Assembly (NCBI GenBank): GCA_028285685.1
Contig: JANQOR010000018.1
Span: 1-50,714 of the forward strand
Length of the DNA stretch: 50,714 nucleotides
Source: Cyclobacteriaceae bacterium
GTDB lineage: Bacteria; Bacteroidota; Bacteroidia; Cytophagales; Cyclobacteriaceae
Direction of reading: 5' to 3'
The notes beneath the pieces are model-generated. The model ran no database searches, was not told where the DNA came from, and saw nothing but the letters and a program-made list of their open reading frames with translations. Shown one piece after another: positions 1-9,182 of this stretch. How positions within the stretch are numbered: the first letter of the stretch is position 1; each line of letters begins with the position of its first letter. The translations under genes were made by a program, and so were the position numbers.

Positions 1-240
1 AGTGAAGTGCTTTTTTTTATGCCTACTGCTTTTTCCTCAATCAGTAGGTCGTTGTTTAGTCCCGATAACTATCGGGACCGACTGGGGGCTCTTAAGAATC
101 AAGCACTTTGCACTTAGTGAAGTGCTTTTTTTTATGCCTACTGCTTTTTCCTCAATCAGTAGGTCGTTGTTTAGTCCCGATAACTATCGGGAGCGACTGG
201 GGGCTCTAAGAATCAAGTACTTTACACTTAGTGAAGTGCT
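1..240. repeat. Tandem 115/114-bp repeat with three hairpins per unit
   Basis: Unit 1 spans 1-115 and unit 2 spans 116-229. They are almost identical apart from a one-base deletion and a few substitutions near the end of unit 2. A third copy begins at 230 and diverges after about 11 bases. Each unit contains an inverted repeat CCTACTG/CAGTAGG, a palindrome TCCCGATA-AC-TATCGGGA, and the AAGCACTT/AAGTGCTT arms described separately as a terminator. The array may continue to the left of the window. The open frame across it is a by-product of the repeat and not a gene. Confidence 0.85.
101..133 (+). terminator. Rho-independent terminator inside the tandem repeat
   Basis: AAGCACTT at 101-108 pairs with AAGTGCTT at 120-127 and is followed by a run of eight T (126-133). 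A second such T run occurs at the very start of the window (11-18), preceded by the right arm only. In the last unit the left arm has mutated to AAGTACTT and the T run is lost. The upstream gene it would serve is outside the window. Confidence 0.6.
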
Positions 241-346
241 TACGATGGAATTTTTTACAGATCCTATAATTGTATCCCACATCTCTTGATGAGGTGTATA
301 TTATGTTAAAAAAGACTAACTTGTAGTACACCAAAATAACTTAATT

Positions 347-1513
347 ATGTGCACACACCACCATAATCCACTTCAGTGTATTGTTCCACCTCACATGGCA
401 GAGAACATACTTGACAAGGGAAGCCCACTACAGATCGAGAGGGTTCAGCAGAATTTGAATGAAGCGACTCTCTTACGAGACGAGCGGCAGGCTTTTGCAA
501 AAACATCTGCAAAGCCTACCGCGACAGCCGGACAGAAAGATCGGAAGATATATGATGCACAAAATGGGACAAGGCTTCCAGGTACGTTGGTACGAAGCGA
601 AGGGGAGGCGGCAACTGGAGACACTGCGGTCGATGAGGCATACGATGGAGCTGGGGCAACCTACGATCTATATGACGAAATATTTGAGCGAAACTCTATC
701 GATGCGAATGGGTTGCAGTTAGTGTCAGTTGTACATTACCATGTAGGCTATGACAATGCTTTCTGGGACGGTCAAAAGATGGTTTATGGAGACGGAGACG
801 AGGACCTGCCTGAATCAGACAGACTATTCAACAGGTTTACGATCGCAGTAGATATCATAGGGCACGAGCTCACACATGGGGTTACCCAATATGAAGCCAA
901 CCTGGTTTATCAGGATCAGTCGGGAGCATTAAATGAGTCATTTTCCGATGTTTTTGGGTCGCTGGTGAAGCAGCGAATTAACAATCAGACAGCTTCTGAA
1001 GCAGACTGGCTAATAGGCGAGGGGCTGTTCACTTCTAATGTAAATGGAACCGCGATTAGGTCCATGAAAAACCCCGGGTCAGCTTACGACGACCCTGTAT
1101 TAGGTAAAGATCCGCAGCCTGGTCATATGAACGATTATGTAAATACTACCGGAGATAATGGAGGCGTCCACATAAATTCGGGAATTCCAAATAAAGCATT
1201 TTATGAGGTAGCGATGGAGTTAGGTGGATTTGCCTGGGAGAAGGCAGGAAAGATCTGGTATGTTACACTTCGAGATAAGCTTAGTTCGACCTCTGATTTC
1301 CAGACCGCCGCAGATAGCACTGTAGAAGCTGCTGCTGAACTTTATGGCAAGGGCAGTGATGAACAGCTAGCTGTGAGGAATGGATGGCAGAAAGTAGGAA
1401 TAGATGTTGTTCTGGACTTAGATGCTGAAGAAGGGAACACAGAACCAGAGGATGGGACTGACAAAAGTGGGAATCGAGGTTGTCTTAATTTAGGCGGTTT
1501 GTTTGGAAAATAG
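347..1513 (+). CDS. Protealysin-like M4 family neutral metalloprotease precursor
   Basis: Zinc endopeptidase of the thermolysin (M4) family. The precursor has no signal peptide. It opens with a short propeptide carrying a CIVPPH motif at residues 11-16, the hallmark of protealysin-like proteases. The catalytic domain shows HELTH at 173-177 (zinc ligands and catalytic Glu), the third ligand Glu197 in NESFSD, and the catalytic His275 in GGVHINSG, so it should be active. At 388 residues it is longer than protealysin (about 340), because of an acidic linker and a Cys-containing tail after about residue 350. The emfourin-family inhibitor gene starts 14 bp downstream, the arrangement known for this subfamily. 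Export, if any, must use a leaderless route. Family assignment is near certain. Confidence 0.95.
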   Translation: MCTHHHNPLQCIVPPHMAENILDKGSPLQIERVQQNLNEATLLRDERQAFAKTSAKPTATAGQKDRKIYDAQNGTRLPGTLVRSEGEAATGDTAVDEAYDGAGATYDLYDEIFERNSIDANGLQLVSVVHYHVGYDNAFWDGQKMVYGDGDEDLPESDRLFNRFTIAVDIIGHELTHGVTQYEANLVYQDQSGALNESFSDVFGSLVKQRINNQTASEADWLIGEGLFTSNVNGTAIRSMKNPGSAYDDPVLGKDPQPGHMNDYVNTTGDNGGVHINSGIPNKAFYEVAMELGGFAWEKAGKIWYVTLRDKLSSTSDFQTAADSTVEAAAELYGKGSDEQLAVRNGWQKVGIDVVLDLDAEEGNTEPEDGTDKSGNRGCLNLGGLFGK

Positions 1514-1527
1514 CCTGCATCACATTC

Positions 1528-1908
1528 ATGACAAATTTGATCACATTTAAAAGTGTCATTTTTATTCTTTTTTTTACTTTGGACTATGTGAGGATACAAG
1601 AACCCTTTAGCATACTGTTTGAACGATCGGGAGGATTTACGGGTATCTCAAGATCCACCGCCATCAAGAGTGACTCTCTCACCATCGAAGAGCAGGACGA
1701 GCTCAAGCGAATTATTGACGAGGCTGATTTTTTCAATTGGGTAAGTAGTGATGCAGAACAGAACAAGGTGACCGATCAATTCCGATATTCGATTACCATA
1801 GAGTATGGAGTAGAAAAACGGGAGTTGATACTAGGAGAATCAGAAATTCCGGACCATTTTCGTCCACTCATTACTTATCTTGTCACAAAAACCAGAACCC
1901 AAAAGTGA
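1528..1908 (+). CDS. Emfourin-family (M4in) protealysin inhibitor
   Basis: Small protein with the emfourin signature FERSGGFTGI, followed by a LTIEEQDELKRIIDEADFF helix and a short beta-strand region (FRYSITIEYG). Emfourins are protein inhibitors of M4 proteases encoded next to protealysin genes, exactly as here, so I infer that it restrains the 347-1513 protease. Two starts are possible. The ATG at 1528 gives 126 residues with a hydrophobic N-terminal stretch (about residues 5-18) that would anchor or export it. The GTG at 1588 gives 106 residues beginning just before the conserved core, which is the usual emfourin length. The sequence does not settle this. Family call is confident and the start is not. 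Confidence 0.85.
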   Translation: MTNLITFKSVIFILFFTLDYVRIQEPFSILFERSGGFTGISRSTAIKSDSLTIEEQDELKRIIDEADFFNWVSSDAEQNKVTDQFRYSITIEYGVEKRELILGESEIPDHFRPLITYLVTKTRTQK

Positions 1909-2064
1909 ATCGACCGTGCGATCAATACGACGTCCGACATTCAGGATAAAAGAATAGCGCAATTTCTCCTGATCAATTGAAGTGAGAAACTGCAGTGGAA
2001 AAGCGAAGGACCTACAACAAGTTTCCAAATTGATTCGTTTGGTTAATAGATCAATCCGGTTTCC

Positions 2065-4374
2065 ATGCGCCAACTCTTAGCATTTGCCACCCTATTAGGC
2101 GGCACTCTGCAGCTTTTTGCAAATAATCCGTCCATCAACTTTTCTAGGGATTCCTATCAAAATGTATTGAAACAGGCGCAGGCACAGAACAAGCCGATCT
2201 TTATTGACTTTTATACGGAGTGGTGTAAGCCTTGCAAATACATGGAGAAGGAAGTCTTTGTGGATCCGGATGTCGGCGCATTTATGAATGAGCATTTCAT
2301 CTCTCTCCGAATTGATGCAGAAAAGCAAGAGCCCGAGCTGATTACCAAACATGAAATAACTGTCTATCCAACCCTTGCTTACTTAGCGAAAAATGGCAAA
2401 CTTGTTTTCAGGCAGGAGGGAGCTGTTGACAGTGAAACGTTCCTTCAACAAGCAAAGGATCTGATCAATCAAAAAGTATACAGTGAAGACTATGCTAAAC
2501 GACCTAAAAATTCGGAGGCCGTTTACAACTATGCTCGCTCACTGAAAATGACTAATCCACCAAAGGCCAACAAGGTAACTCTTACTTACCTGAAGGAAGT
2601 GGGCGAGAAAAAATGGAAAAGTGAAGAGAACTGGAAGATCATCACTGAATTTGTGATGGGTACCAATCTGATCTCTTTCAAGAAAATTCTTGCTGATCCT
2701 GATATCCGAGAGCTATACCCGGAAGAGATCAAGAATTTTGCTTTTCGCGGCATACAAGACCTGTTGCAAAGAAGTCTACGTACCCGCAATGCATATAGCC
2801 TAAATCAAGCGGTAGGGATCGTCAAGAGATACCCTGACTATTTCTCTAATCCTGATAGTCTCACACTATCCAGTAGGTTATACTATGCAGAGCAAAACGC
2901 ACCGGAGGATTTACCAGATCTTCTGCAGACATACATCGAGACCTATTCTGACAACCGTGAAGATGCCTTGTTACATGCAGCTAAGCTCTTGATCGACAAA
3001 CACTTCAACCGGGACATAATCCAGATAGCTATTAATTGGGCGAAAGAGTCGCTCCGCATTGAAGAGTCAGCCCAGGCAAACATGATGCTTGCCTTAGCTT
3101 ATGAAAAGTTGAATGAATTCCCGTCTGCAAATGCCTACATAGTCCTTGCTCTTAAAGAATCAGATGAAGCGATGCTTCCTATCCTGGAGAAGCACCTCGA
3201 ACGCATCAATCACAAGTTGACTTTGGAAACGAACGAGGGTGTGACTGCTGCAGCAAATTCAAGACTGAGTGATGACGGCCGATTTACACTGGGTGCCGGA
3301 ACGAAACGTTTGATGTATGGCTATCCTATTCCTACCTCTACCTCACATTTTGTCGTAAAAATAAATGGCAAACTTGCCACTAACAGCCCTAGTCTTGCAG
3401 CCAAGGGACCATTGCATTTGACGGGTAAATTGAACTATGAAGGAACGGCAATGACACCGGTAATTCAAATCGATTTCGAGTTCCAGAAAGTTAGAATCAT
3501 TCAAAAGCTGGAACCTGTAGATCGAGATTTCAAATCGATTTCAAGAGGATACGCGCAGTACTACAAAGTCAGTTACCGGTTTGAAAACCTCGCACAGTCC
3601 GCGAAGCGGATAGGGCTCGGAGTGCTTTTCGATACAATGATTGATGATAATGACCATTGTGTGATTGCTGCTGATGGTAAGGTAGTTGAGACTGAATATG
3701 GTTTTGCCGGTTATGGTATACCAAAGGAGCTGTTATTTTACCGAACCGCTGGGGACACTTCGGATATGATGGGAGCGGCGGTCATTCGTGGGAATGGCGC
3801 AACAATGCCAGACAAGATGGTCATTGGCAGATGGCCCGTCTTACATGAGACCACCTGGGAGTTGCGACCAAAAAAAGTGAAGTATGGAGATAGCGCCTAT
3901 TTCCTGCAATGGGAAAATCGTAGGCTAACCAATAGAGCGCAGGAATTTGTGACTTACTATGGCCTGCCCCCACACAAATTGCCCGAACTCAGACTAATTA
4001 TCGAGGATCACAACCTATTGACCTTGAAAGAAAATATCTACTTCGTAACTGGTAAGGACGATGTGGATCTGAATGCCAAAATGAAGATTACATCCATCCT
4101 GGACAACGAGAATTATATGATTACGGGCGTTTTGTTAAATGGCTATGCGGACGTCACCGGTAATGAAAAACTCAATTTTGATCTCAGCAAGAGGAGAATT
4201 GAAAACGTCGGAAAGTTGTTTACTGCTTACAGCATTCCTTACGTTCCAAAACCATACGGAGTGGAAATGTCTGAAAAAAACAGACTCAATTCCGCATATG
4301 GTAATGTTTGGGATAGAAGAGTTGAGATTGTGGTTTACTACAAGATGAAGGAGAAGGATCCACCACCGAATTAA
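2065..4374 (+). CDS. Secreted thioredoxin-domain / OmpA-domain fusion protein
   Basis: A 769-residue protein with an N-terminal signal peptide (about residues 1-19). It then has a thioredoxin-like domain with active site WCKPC at 53-57 and the cis-Pro motif VYPTL. A helical, TPR-like middle covers about 140-385. A beta-rich region at about 400-620 contains RIGLGVLFDTMID-type sequence, which resembles the domain preceding VIT/OmpA modules. The C-terminal OmpA-like peptidoglycan-binding domain begins near 657, with GYADVTGNEKLNFDLSKRR and a final RRVEIVVYY. I infer a periplasmic protein docked to the cell wall that carries a disulfide/thiol oxidoreductase. The domains are clear but the combined function is unknown. 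It runs convergently into the sulfurtransferase gene, 6 bp away. Confidence 0.85.
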   Translation: MRQLLAFATLLGGTLQLFANNPSINFSRDSYQNVLKQAQAQNKPIFIDFYTEWCKPCKYMEKEVFVDPDVGAFMNEHFISLRIDAEKQEPELITKHEITVYPTLAYLAKNGKLVFRQEGAVDSETFLQQAKDLINQKVYSEDYAKRPKNSEAVYNYARSLKMTNPPKANKVTLTYLKEVGEKKWKSEENWKIITEFVMGTNLISFKKILADPDIRELYPEEIKNFAFRGIQDLLQRSLRTRNAYSLNQAVGIVKRYPDYFSNPDSLTLSSRLYYAEQNAPEDLPDLLQTYIETYSDNREDALLHAAKLLIDKHFNRDIIQIAINWAKESLRIEESAQANMMLALAYEKLNEFPSANAYIVLALKESDEAMLPILEKHLERINHKLTLETNEGVTAAANSRLSDDGRFTLGAGTKRLMYGYPIPTSTSHFVVKINGKLATNSPSLAAKGPLHLTGKLNYEGTAMTPVIQIDFEFQKVRIIQKLEPVDRDFKSISRGYAQYYKVSYRFENLAQSAKRIGLGVLFDTMIDDNDHCVIAADGKVVETEYGFAGYGIPKELLFYRTAGDTSDMMGAAVIRGNGATMPDKMVIGRWPVLHETTWELRPKKVKYGDSAYFLQWENRRLTNRAQEFVTYYGLPPHKLPELRLIIEDHNLLTLKENIYFVTGKDDVDLNAKMKITSILDNENYMITGVLLNGYADVTGNEKLNFDLSKRRIENVGKLFTAYSIPYVPKPYGVEMSEKNRLNSAYGNVWDRRVEIVVYYKMKEKDPPPN

Positions 4375-4380
4375 CGGGGT

Positions 4381-5226
4381 CTATTCTCCGGTGGCAACTG
4401 GTAAATCACCAGGGCGGCCCCACTCACTCCATGAACCATCGTATACAGACAGCTTTTCAAATCCGGCGATATTTGCCGCTAGAGATATGACGCAAGCTGT
4501 GAGTCCGGACCCGCAAGAAAAAATCAATTCTTGATCTGAAATACCCAGACGCTCAAACTGTTTCTTTAAGCCTTCCGCTGGCAGCAACTTGTTTCCATCG
4601 ATAACTGCTGAGAACGGTAGGTTTAGTGATCCCGGAATGTGACCACTGCGAAGTCCGGCCCGGGGCTCAGGTTCTGATCCCGCGAAGCGACCTTTTGACC
4701 GTGCATCTAAGATCCGAGACGTTGGATCGTCTATCGCCTTTGAAACCTCTGCTGAATTCTTAAAGAAGTATGGCTTAGGATGAGCCGTGAAATCTCCCTC
4801 TTTCCACGTCGTTTTCGCTTTGGTCTCTGTTGCTAGATTTTGCCTGACCCACTCCGGTAATCCACCGTCTAAAACCGAAGCTTCTTCATGCCCCATGGAC
4901 CGAAGCATCCACCAGGCTCGTGGACTGGAATAAACACCAAGATTATCATACACGACAATCTTACTTGTTGTGTTGATTCCTAGTTTCCGTGCTTCCTTTT
5001 GGAAATTTTCTGCGGAAAGCATGGTATGAGGAAGATCAACGGTATGGTCAGAAAAGACATTATCTATGCCAAAAAACCTTGATCCGGGGATTTGAATTCC
5101 AGCTAAGGGATTGTCCTCAGCTTTGGTCATGGGCTTGGGAACACTCGCATCAAGTAGGACTAAATCGTCGTTTTCCAGATTATTTGCTAACCATTCTACT
5201 GAGGTGATCGGTTTAGGGAAATCCAT
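4381..5226 (-). CDS. sseA: Two-domain sulfurtransferase (rhodanese / 3-mercaptopyruvate sulfurtransferase)
   Basis: Tandem rhodanese domains. The C-terminal one carries the active-site loop CGSGLTA (Cys about residue 238), which matches the CGSGVTA form of 3-mercaptopyruvate sulfurtransferases better than the CRxGxx form of thiosulfate sulfurtransferases. The enzyme transfers sulfane sulfur from a donor to cyanide or a thiol acceptor. The linker segment VYDNLGVYSSPRAWWML is conserved in the family. I chose the ATG at 5226, giving a start MDFPKPITSVEWL that lines up with homologues. A TTG at 5241 would add five residues. Length of about 281 is normal, and no signal peptide is seen, so it is cytoplasmic. 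Confidence 0.9.
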   Translation of the reverse strand: MDFPKPITSVEWLANNLENDDLVLLDASVPKPMTKAEDNPLAGIQIPGSRFFGIDNVFSDHTVDLPHTMLSAENFQKEARKLGINTTSKIVVYDNLGVYSSPRAWWMLRSMGHEEASVLDGGLPEWVRQNLATETKAKTTWKEGDFTAHPKPYFFKNSAEVSKAIDDPTSRILDARSKGRFAGSEPEPRAGLRSGHIPGSLNLPFSAVIDGNKLLPAEGLKKQFERLGISDQELIFSCGSGLTACVISLAANIAGFEKLSVYDGSWSEWGRPGDLPVATGE

Positions 5227-5267
5227 AGTGTGCGGGATCAAAGTTATTTCCGTAAACCAAAATCAAT

Positions 5268-7679
5268 TTAGTCCACTCTCAAAGTCTCGGCCGGATTTTT
5301 TCTGGCATTTGTCCAGACCTGTGACACAATGGATCCTAAACTAAGAAAGCCGATGATCAAGATAGCAGGTATGGCATTTAAAAAGCCAAGTGGAGCATGT
5401 GATGCCATTTCATTGACCCATAACCCATTGATCCAAATGGCTAGTGGAACAGCGAACAGAGCTGTAAGAGCAATCATGATCAAGAATCCTCTTGACATTG
5501 TCAGGGCTATTTCCTGGAAATTGGCTCCAAGCACTTTTCGGATGCCAATTTCCTTGACTTTGGTTTTGAGCTCAAAACTCACCATACCCAAAAACCCGAG
5601 GCTGGTTATAGCCACGGCCAACAAGGCCACATAGGCCAATATTCCACCAATGTCGTAGAAGAATTGATAGAATTCGTCAAGCTCTGCGTCGAGAAAACCA
5701 CCACGGTATTCTCTGGCCGGGTCAAAAGAACTCCATTTTTCCTCAAAGGCTTTTCTTGTATCGAGGGCATTGTTGCCACTGATTCTGAAATAGGCAATGG
5801 TAAAGGCACTGGGCCTTATTCTCAGACCCAATGGACGAATCGATTTCATTAGTGGTTCCCAGTGATAGTCCTTCATGACTCCTATGATTGTCAGTTGCAT
5901 AGAATTAATGGTAATGGTCTCCCCAATTGATTCAGAAGCGGATTGGAAACCGAATTGATTGATAGCCCTTTCATTTAGAATGATGAATTTTTCGTTTTGC
6001 TGCGACATGCTCTTTGGGAAATCTGATCCAGCAACGAGTTCCAGCCCCATCACATCAATATATTGAGGGTCAACGGAGAAGTGATAGAGTGTTTGAGGTT
6101 CTTGATCTGGTTTCCATGTTGCATTGTCCCCATTAGTTCTACCAACGGCCGGGTGATGCGATGTAAATGAGACGTGACTCACTCCTGGAATAGATCCAAA
6201 CTCCTCTTTGATTATCTCCGGTTCATGTCCCTGAGTTTCAACAAAAAACACTTTTTCTTCATCAAACCCAAAGTTTGAATTGACAAGGAAATTTGCCTGA
6301 TCACGTAGAACCAGAATGCTTATCAACATTAAAATGGACAAGCTAAACTGAACGCTCAGAAGCGTTCTTTTTCCAGTCAGGAACGAAAGAACAGACTTTC
6401 TATTACGCCTAATTCCGGACAGCGAGCCTTTGAGTGACTTCACCGCATCCAATTTTGAAATAAATAAAGACGGTCCAATTCCCGTAATGATTCCGAGCAG
6501 GATCGTAAAAGCGAAGAAATATACATATGCTGTCCACGAGTCCTGTAGAGTGATACCAATTGTACTGAAAATCCAGATCTCATTGAATGACTGAACAAGT
6601 AGCTTGTATATGACAATGGCGACCACAAGTGAGATAAGGGCTATGATGACAGACTCCACAAGAAACTGAACCACTATCTGCTGTCTGCGGGCACCATTTA
6701 CTTTTCGAATTCCAATTTCTCTTGTACGACTTAATGATTTCGCAATGGACAAATTGGTGTAATTGATAGTGGCCGTAACGATGACTATTACCCCTAGCAA
6801 GCCGAAGAAAGCCAGTACAAACCATGGAAAGGCGAAAGCAATTTCGTTACCCATTATTCTGCCGGGCACAATGTCATCAAGCGCTTGTAACGAGGCTGTG
6901 TAGCCCGGATGGTCGTCCGCCAACTCCATATTTCTATCCAGCATGTCGTTGATTACCTTTTCAGCTTCTTCCTTAGAATCACGACCGGTGAGAAGCAGGT
7001 AATTGTAATTCAACCAAATATTTTCCCATTGTTGGTAGCTATCGCTGAAGACATTTTTCTCGACCAATAGTGGTAATGTCGAAAATGATGCGAGGGCCTC
7101 GAACTGAATATGCGTATTTCCCGGAGGTTCCTTTACGACTCCGATTATCTTGTAGTTTCCATGGTCTTCAAAATCCACCGTTCGACCAATTGCGCTCCGG
7201 TTTGGAAAAAGCCGCTCTGCCATTTTCTCACCGAGCAGAAGATTGTATGGTTCGGCCAATCCCTCTGCTGACCCTTCAAGTAGCTCAAATCCGAATATGT
7301 TGAAGAAATCTTCGTCTGCGAACAGTGAATTTAACTCCAGGATCTTGTGCGGTGATCGTATCTCTCCTCTGAACTGATGGTTAAGGTTGGTCGCCTTCTC
7401 GATGAAGGCGTACTGATCTGTGAGGTGCTCTTTAATTGGTTGTGGGGAAGTGGCATATACATCATCAAAAGGGCCTGTATGACCTTCGGTGTAGGTGATT
7501 ACACGATAAATTCTGTCGTCGTTCGGGTGAAATTTATCGTACTGAAAATGATCATAGACCAGCAGAATCAGTACGAGACATACGGACATACTTAACGAAA
7601 GTCCAATGATGTTGATAGCTGCAAAAAACTTGTGTTTCTTGATATTTCGTAGTGCAATGAGGATGTAGTTCTTAAGCAT
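5268..7679 (-). CDS. FtsX/MacB-type ABC transporter permease
   Basis: About 803 residues starting MLKNYILIALRNIKKHKFF, the stereotyped N-terminus of the large Bacteroidota FtsX-like permeases. Topology: one membrane segment near residue 20, a long periplasmic MacB-PCD domain, three membrane helices with the RTREIGIRKVNGA motif, a second periplasmic part, then the closing FtsX domain with KEIGIRKVLGA and three helices. Such proteins work with a separate ATPase to move or release lipoproteins, peptides or drugs using mechanotransmission. No ATPase gene is adjacent, so the partner and substrate are unknown. The start at 7679 is preferred over an upstream frame extension of 32 residues, which lacks family similarity. 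Confidence 0.92.
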   Translation of the reverse strand: MLKNYILIALRNIKKHKFFAAINIIGLSLSMSVCLVLILLVYDHFQYDKFHPNDDRIYRVITYTEGHTGPFDDVYATSPQPIKEHLTDQYAFIEKATNLNHQFRGEIRSPHKILELNSLFADEDFFNIFGFELLEGSAEGLAEPYNLLLGEKMAERLFPNRSAIGRTVDFEDHGNYKIIGVVKEPPGNTHIQFEALASFSTLPLLVEKNVFSDSYQQWENIWLNYNYLLLTGRDSKEEAEKVINDMLDRNMELADDHPGYTASLQALDDIVPGRIMGNEIAFAFPWFVLAFFGLLGVIVIVTATINYTNLSIAKSLSRTREIGIRKVNGARRQQIVVQFLVESVIIALISLVVAIVIYKLLVQSFNEIWIFSTIGITLQDSWTAYVYFFAFTILLGIITGIGPSLFISKLDAVKSLKGSLSGIRRNRKSVLSFLTGKRTLLSVQFSLSILMLISILVLRDQANFLVNSNFGFDEEKVFFVETQGHEPEIIKEEFGSIPGVSHVSFTSHHPAVGRTNGDNATWKPDQEPQTLYHFSVDPQYIDVMGLELVAGSDFPKSMSQQNEKFIILNERAINQFGFQSASESIGETITINSMQLTIIGVMKDYHWEPLMKSIRPLGLRIRPSAFTIAYFRISGNNALDTRKAFEEKWSSFDPAREYRGGFLDAELDEFYQFFYDIGGILAYVALLAVAITSLGFLGMVSFELKTKVKEIGIRKVLGANFQEIALTMSRGFLIMIALTALFAVPLAIWINGLWVNEMASHAPLGFLNAIPAILIIGFLSLGSIVSQVWTNARKNPAETLRVD

Positions 7680-7883
7680 AGTAGAGCGTTTGTAAAGGAG
7701 TATTACATGATTAGGAAATATGACATACATCGATTGCAAAATGTTGCAGCCGTAGAGATACATAGACAAGATCAACTATTGGCGGAATGAGGGTTTGTGT
7801 CTTTAGTGGTTGTTTTAGATATAGCCTAGACCTAAGAGACCGCGACGTGAAGTTTATTGATGAAAACTTAAACCTTTTAATTA

Positions 7884-9167
7884 ATGAAACTTCATGCACA
7901 GTTACTTTTTGTAGCGATTATCATCTCCTGTGGGGGAAGCGATGATCCAGGCCTCGATGAGGTGCAATTATCTGCACCAACGTCTTTGAATGCCAGAGAT
8001 GTTGCCAATCAAGGCGATGCTAGCGATTTGGAACTCAGCTACCAAAAACCAGATGAGCTCAGTCTGATCCAGGAATTTCGAGTTTTTCTTGTCAAATCAA
8101 CAGGGGCAAATTCTTTTGATTCGCTGGACGCGTTTCAGCTTTCCAGTGACCGCTATCTCCACGTCGACGTAAATGCTGATGGGGACCAACTCTCCTTTAA
8201 GCAAAACCATCTTGATACAGACGGAGATCCGATCCAGGAGAATATTGACTACAACTTTTTCGTCCTTTCTGTCGGAACTGAAGGTTCGGAAGTGATCCTG
8301 TCTGCACCTTCCAATACCATCAAGCTTGAGCAGAAAAGTGCGGTACGAACCTTGACAGACTCCTTTAATGCAGGCTCAGGTGGAATGGATGTGGATGCGG
8401 ACGGAAATATTTACATGGGAGATTTTGGTGCAGCACTCGGTGGATCTCCGGGCAGGAGGGTCTACAAGATTACTCCGGAAGGTCAGGTTTCCACCTTTGC
8501 CAACGGATTGCTTGGAGCATCTGGAAATGATTTTGATAATGAAGGGAACCTGTATCAATCCAGTATCCAAGGCGGTACGTTGAGCAAGATCACTCCAGAT
8601 GGAGAGGTCTCCACGTTCGCTTCAGGATTTCAGGGCCCGGTCGGAGTAGCGTTTGACGGCACCTCTAATTTCTATGTTTGCAATTGTAGCAACAACACGA
8701 TAAGCAAGGTGGATATGAATGGGAATGTGTCACTTTTTTCTTCAAGTGCATTGTTAGCTTGTCCCAATGGGATCGACATCGATCAAAGTGGCAATTTGTA
8801 CATTGCAAATTTCAACAGCTCCAGGATCGTCAAGATAACCCCAGCTGGGACAGCGAGTACTTTTGCCGTTATGAGTGGTAACAACATGGGACATCTGCTT
8901 ATTGGCGGGAATTTTATCTATGTCGTGGCTCGTGGATTAAACAGCATTTATCGGGTTAGCTTTCAGGGCCAGGTTAGCTTGTTCGCAGGTAATGGAACAA
9001 GAGGGCTGGCAAACGGCAGTCTGGATCAGGCCACATTTTCACTGCCAAACGATATGGCTTTCAGCCCTGATGGCAAGAAAATATACATCAATGATGTAGC
9101 ATCATTTGATGCCGCCTCTACAGGAATCATAAGCCCTGTGGTTATCCGGGTAATTGATATTATTTAG
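7884..9167 (+). CDS. NHL-repeat beta-propeller lipoprotein
   Basis: Starts with a lipoprotein signal peptide ending IIISC-GG (Cys about residue 16), so the mature protein should be lipid-anchored. A fibronectin-III-like segment (about 30-150) is followed by repeated NHL/SMP-30-type units such as DADGNIYMGDF, DNEGNLYQSS and DQSGNLYIANF. Each ends in KITPxGxxSTFA, giving a six-bladed propeller to the C-terminus. The role is probably binding of a carbohydrate, peptide or partner protein at the cell surface. No catalytic residues are evident. It is divergent from the permease gene, with a 204-bp spacer. Confidence 0.85.
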   Translation: MKLHAQLLFVAIIISCGGSDDPGLDEVQLSAPTSLNARDVANQGDASDLELSYQKPDELSLIQEFRVFLVKSTGANSFDSLDAFQLSSDRYLHVDVNADGDQLSFKQNHLDTDGDPIQENIDYNFFVLSVGTEGSEVILSAPSNTIKLEQKSAVRTLTDSFNAGSGGMDVDADGNIYMGDFGAALGGSPGRRVYKITPEGQVSTFANGLLGASGNDFDNEGNLYQSSIQGGTLSKITPDGEVSTFASGFQGPVGVAFDGTSNFYVCNCSNNTISKVDMNGNVSLFSSSALLACPNGIDIDQSGNLYIANFNSSRIVKITPAGTASTFAVMSGNNMGHLLIGGNFIYVVARGLNSIYRVSFQGQVSLFAGNGTRGLANGSLDQATFSLPNDMAFSPDGKKIYINDVASFDAASTGIISPVVIRVIDII

Positions 9168-9182
9168 ATAGTCCGGCCTATT

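Noticed and set aside
1-240. CRISPR array
   Set aside because: Unit is about 115 bp and repeated whole, with no short repeat and variable spacers.
2-289. 95-residue open frame at the window start
   Set aside because: It runs through two copies of the hairpin repeat and its protein repeats accordingly; it is explained by the repeat.
1840-2073. Minus-strand 77-residue frame over the emfourin end and the next promoter region
   Set aside because: It overlaps a convincing plus-strand gene and the next gene's start, has no recognised motif and no clear start context. A fossil gene fragment cannot be excluded.
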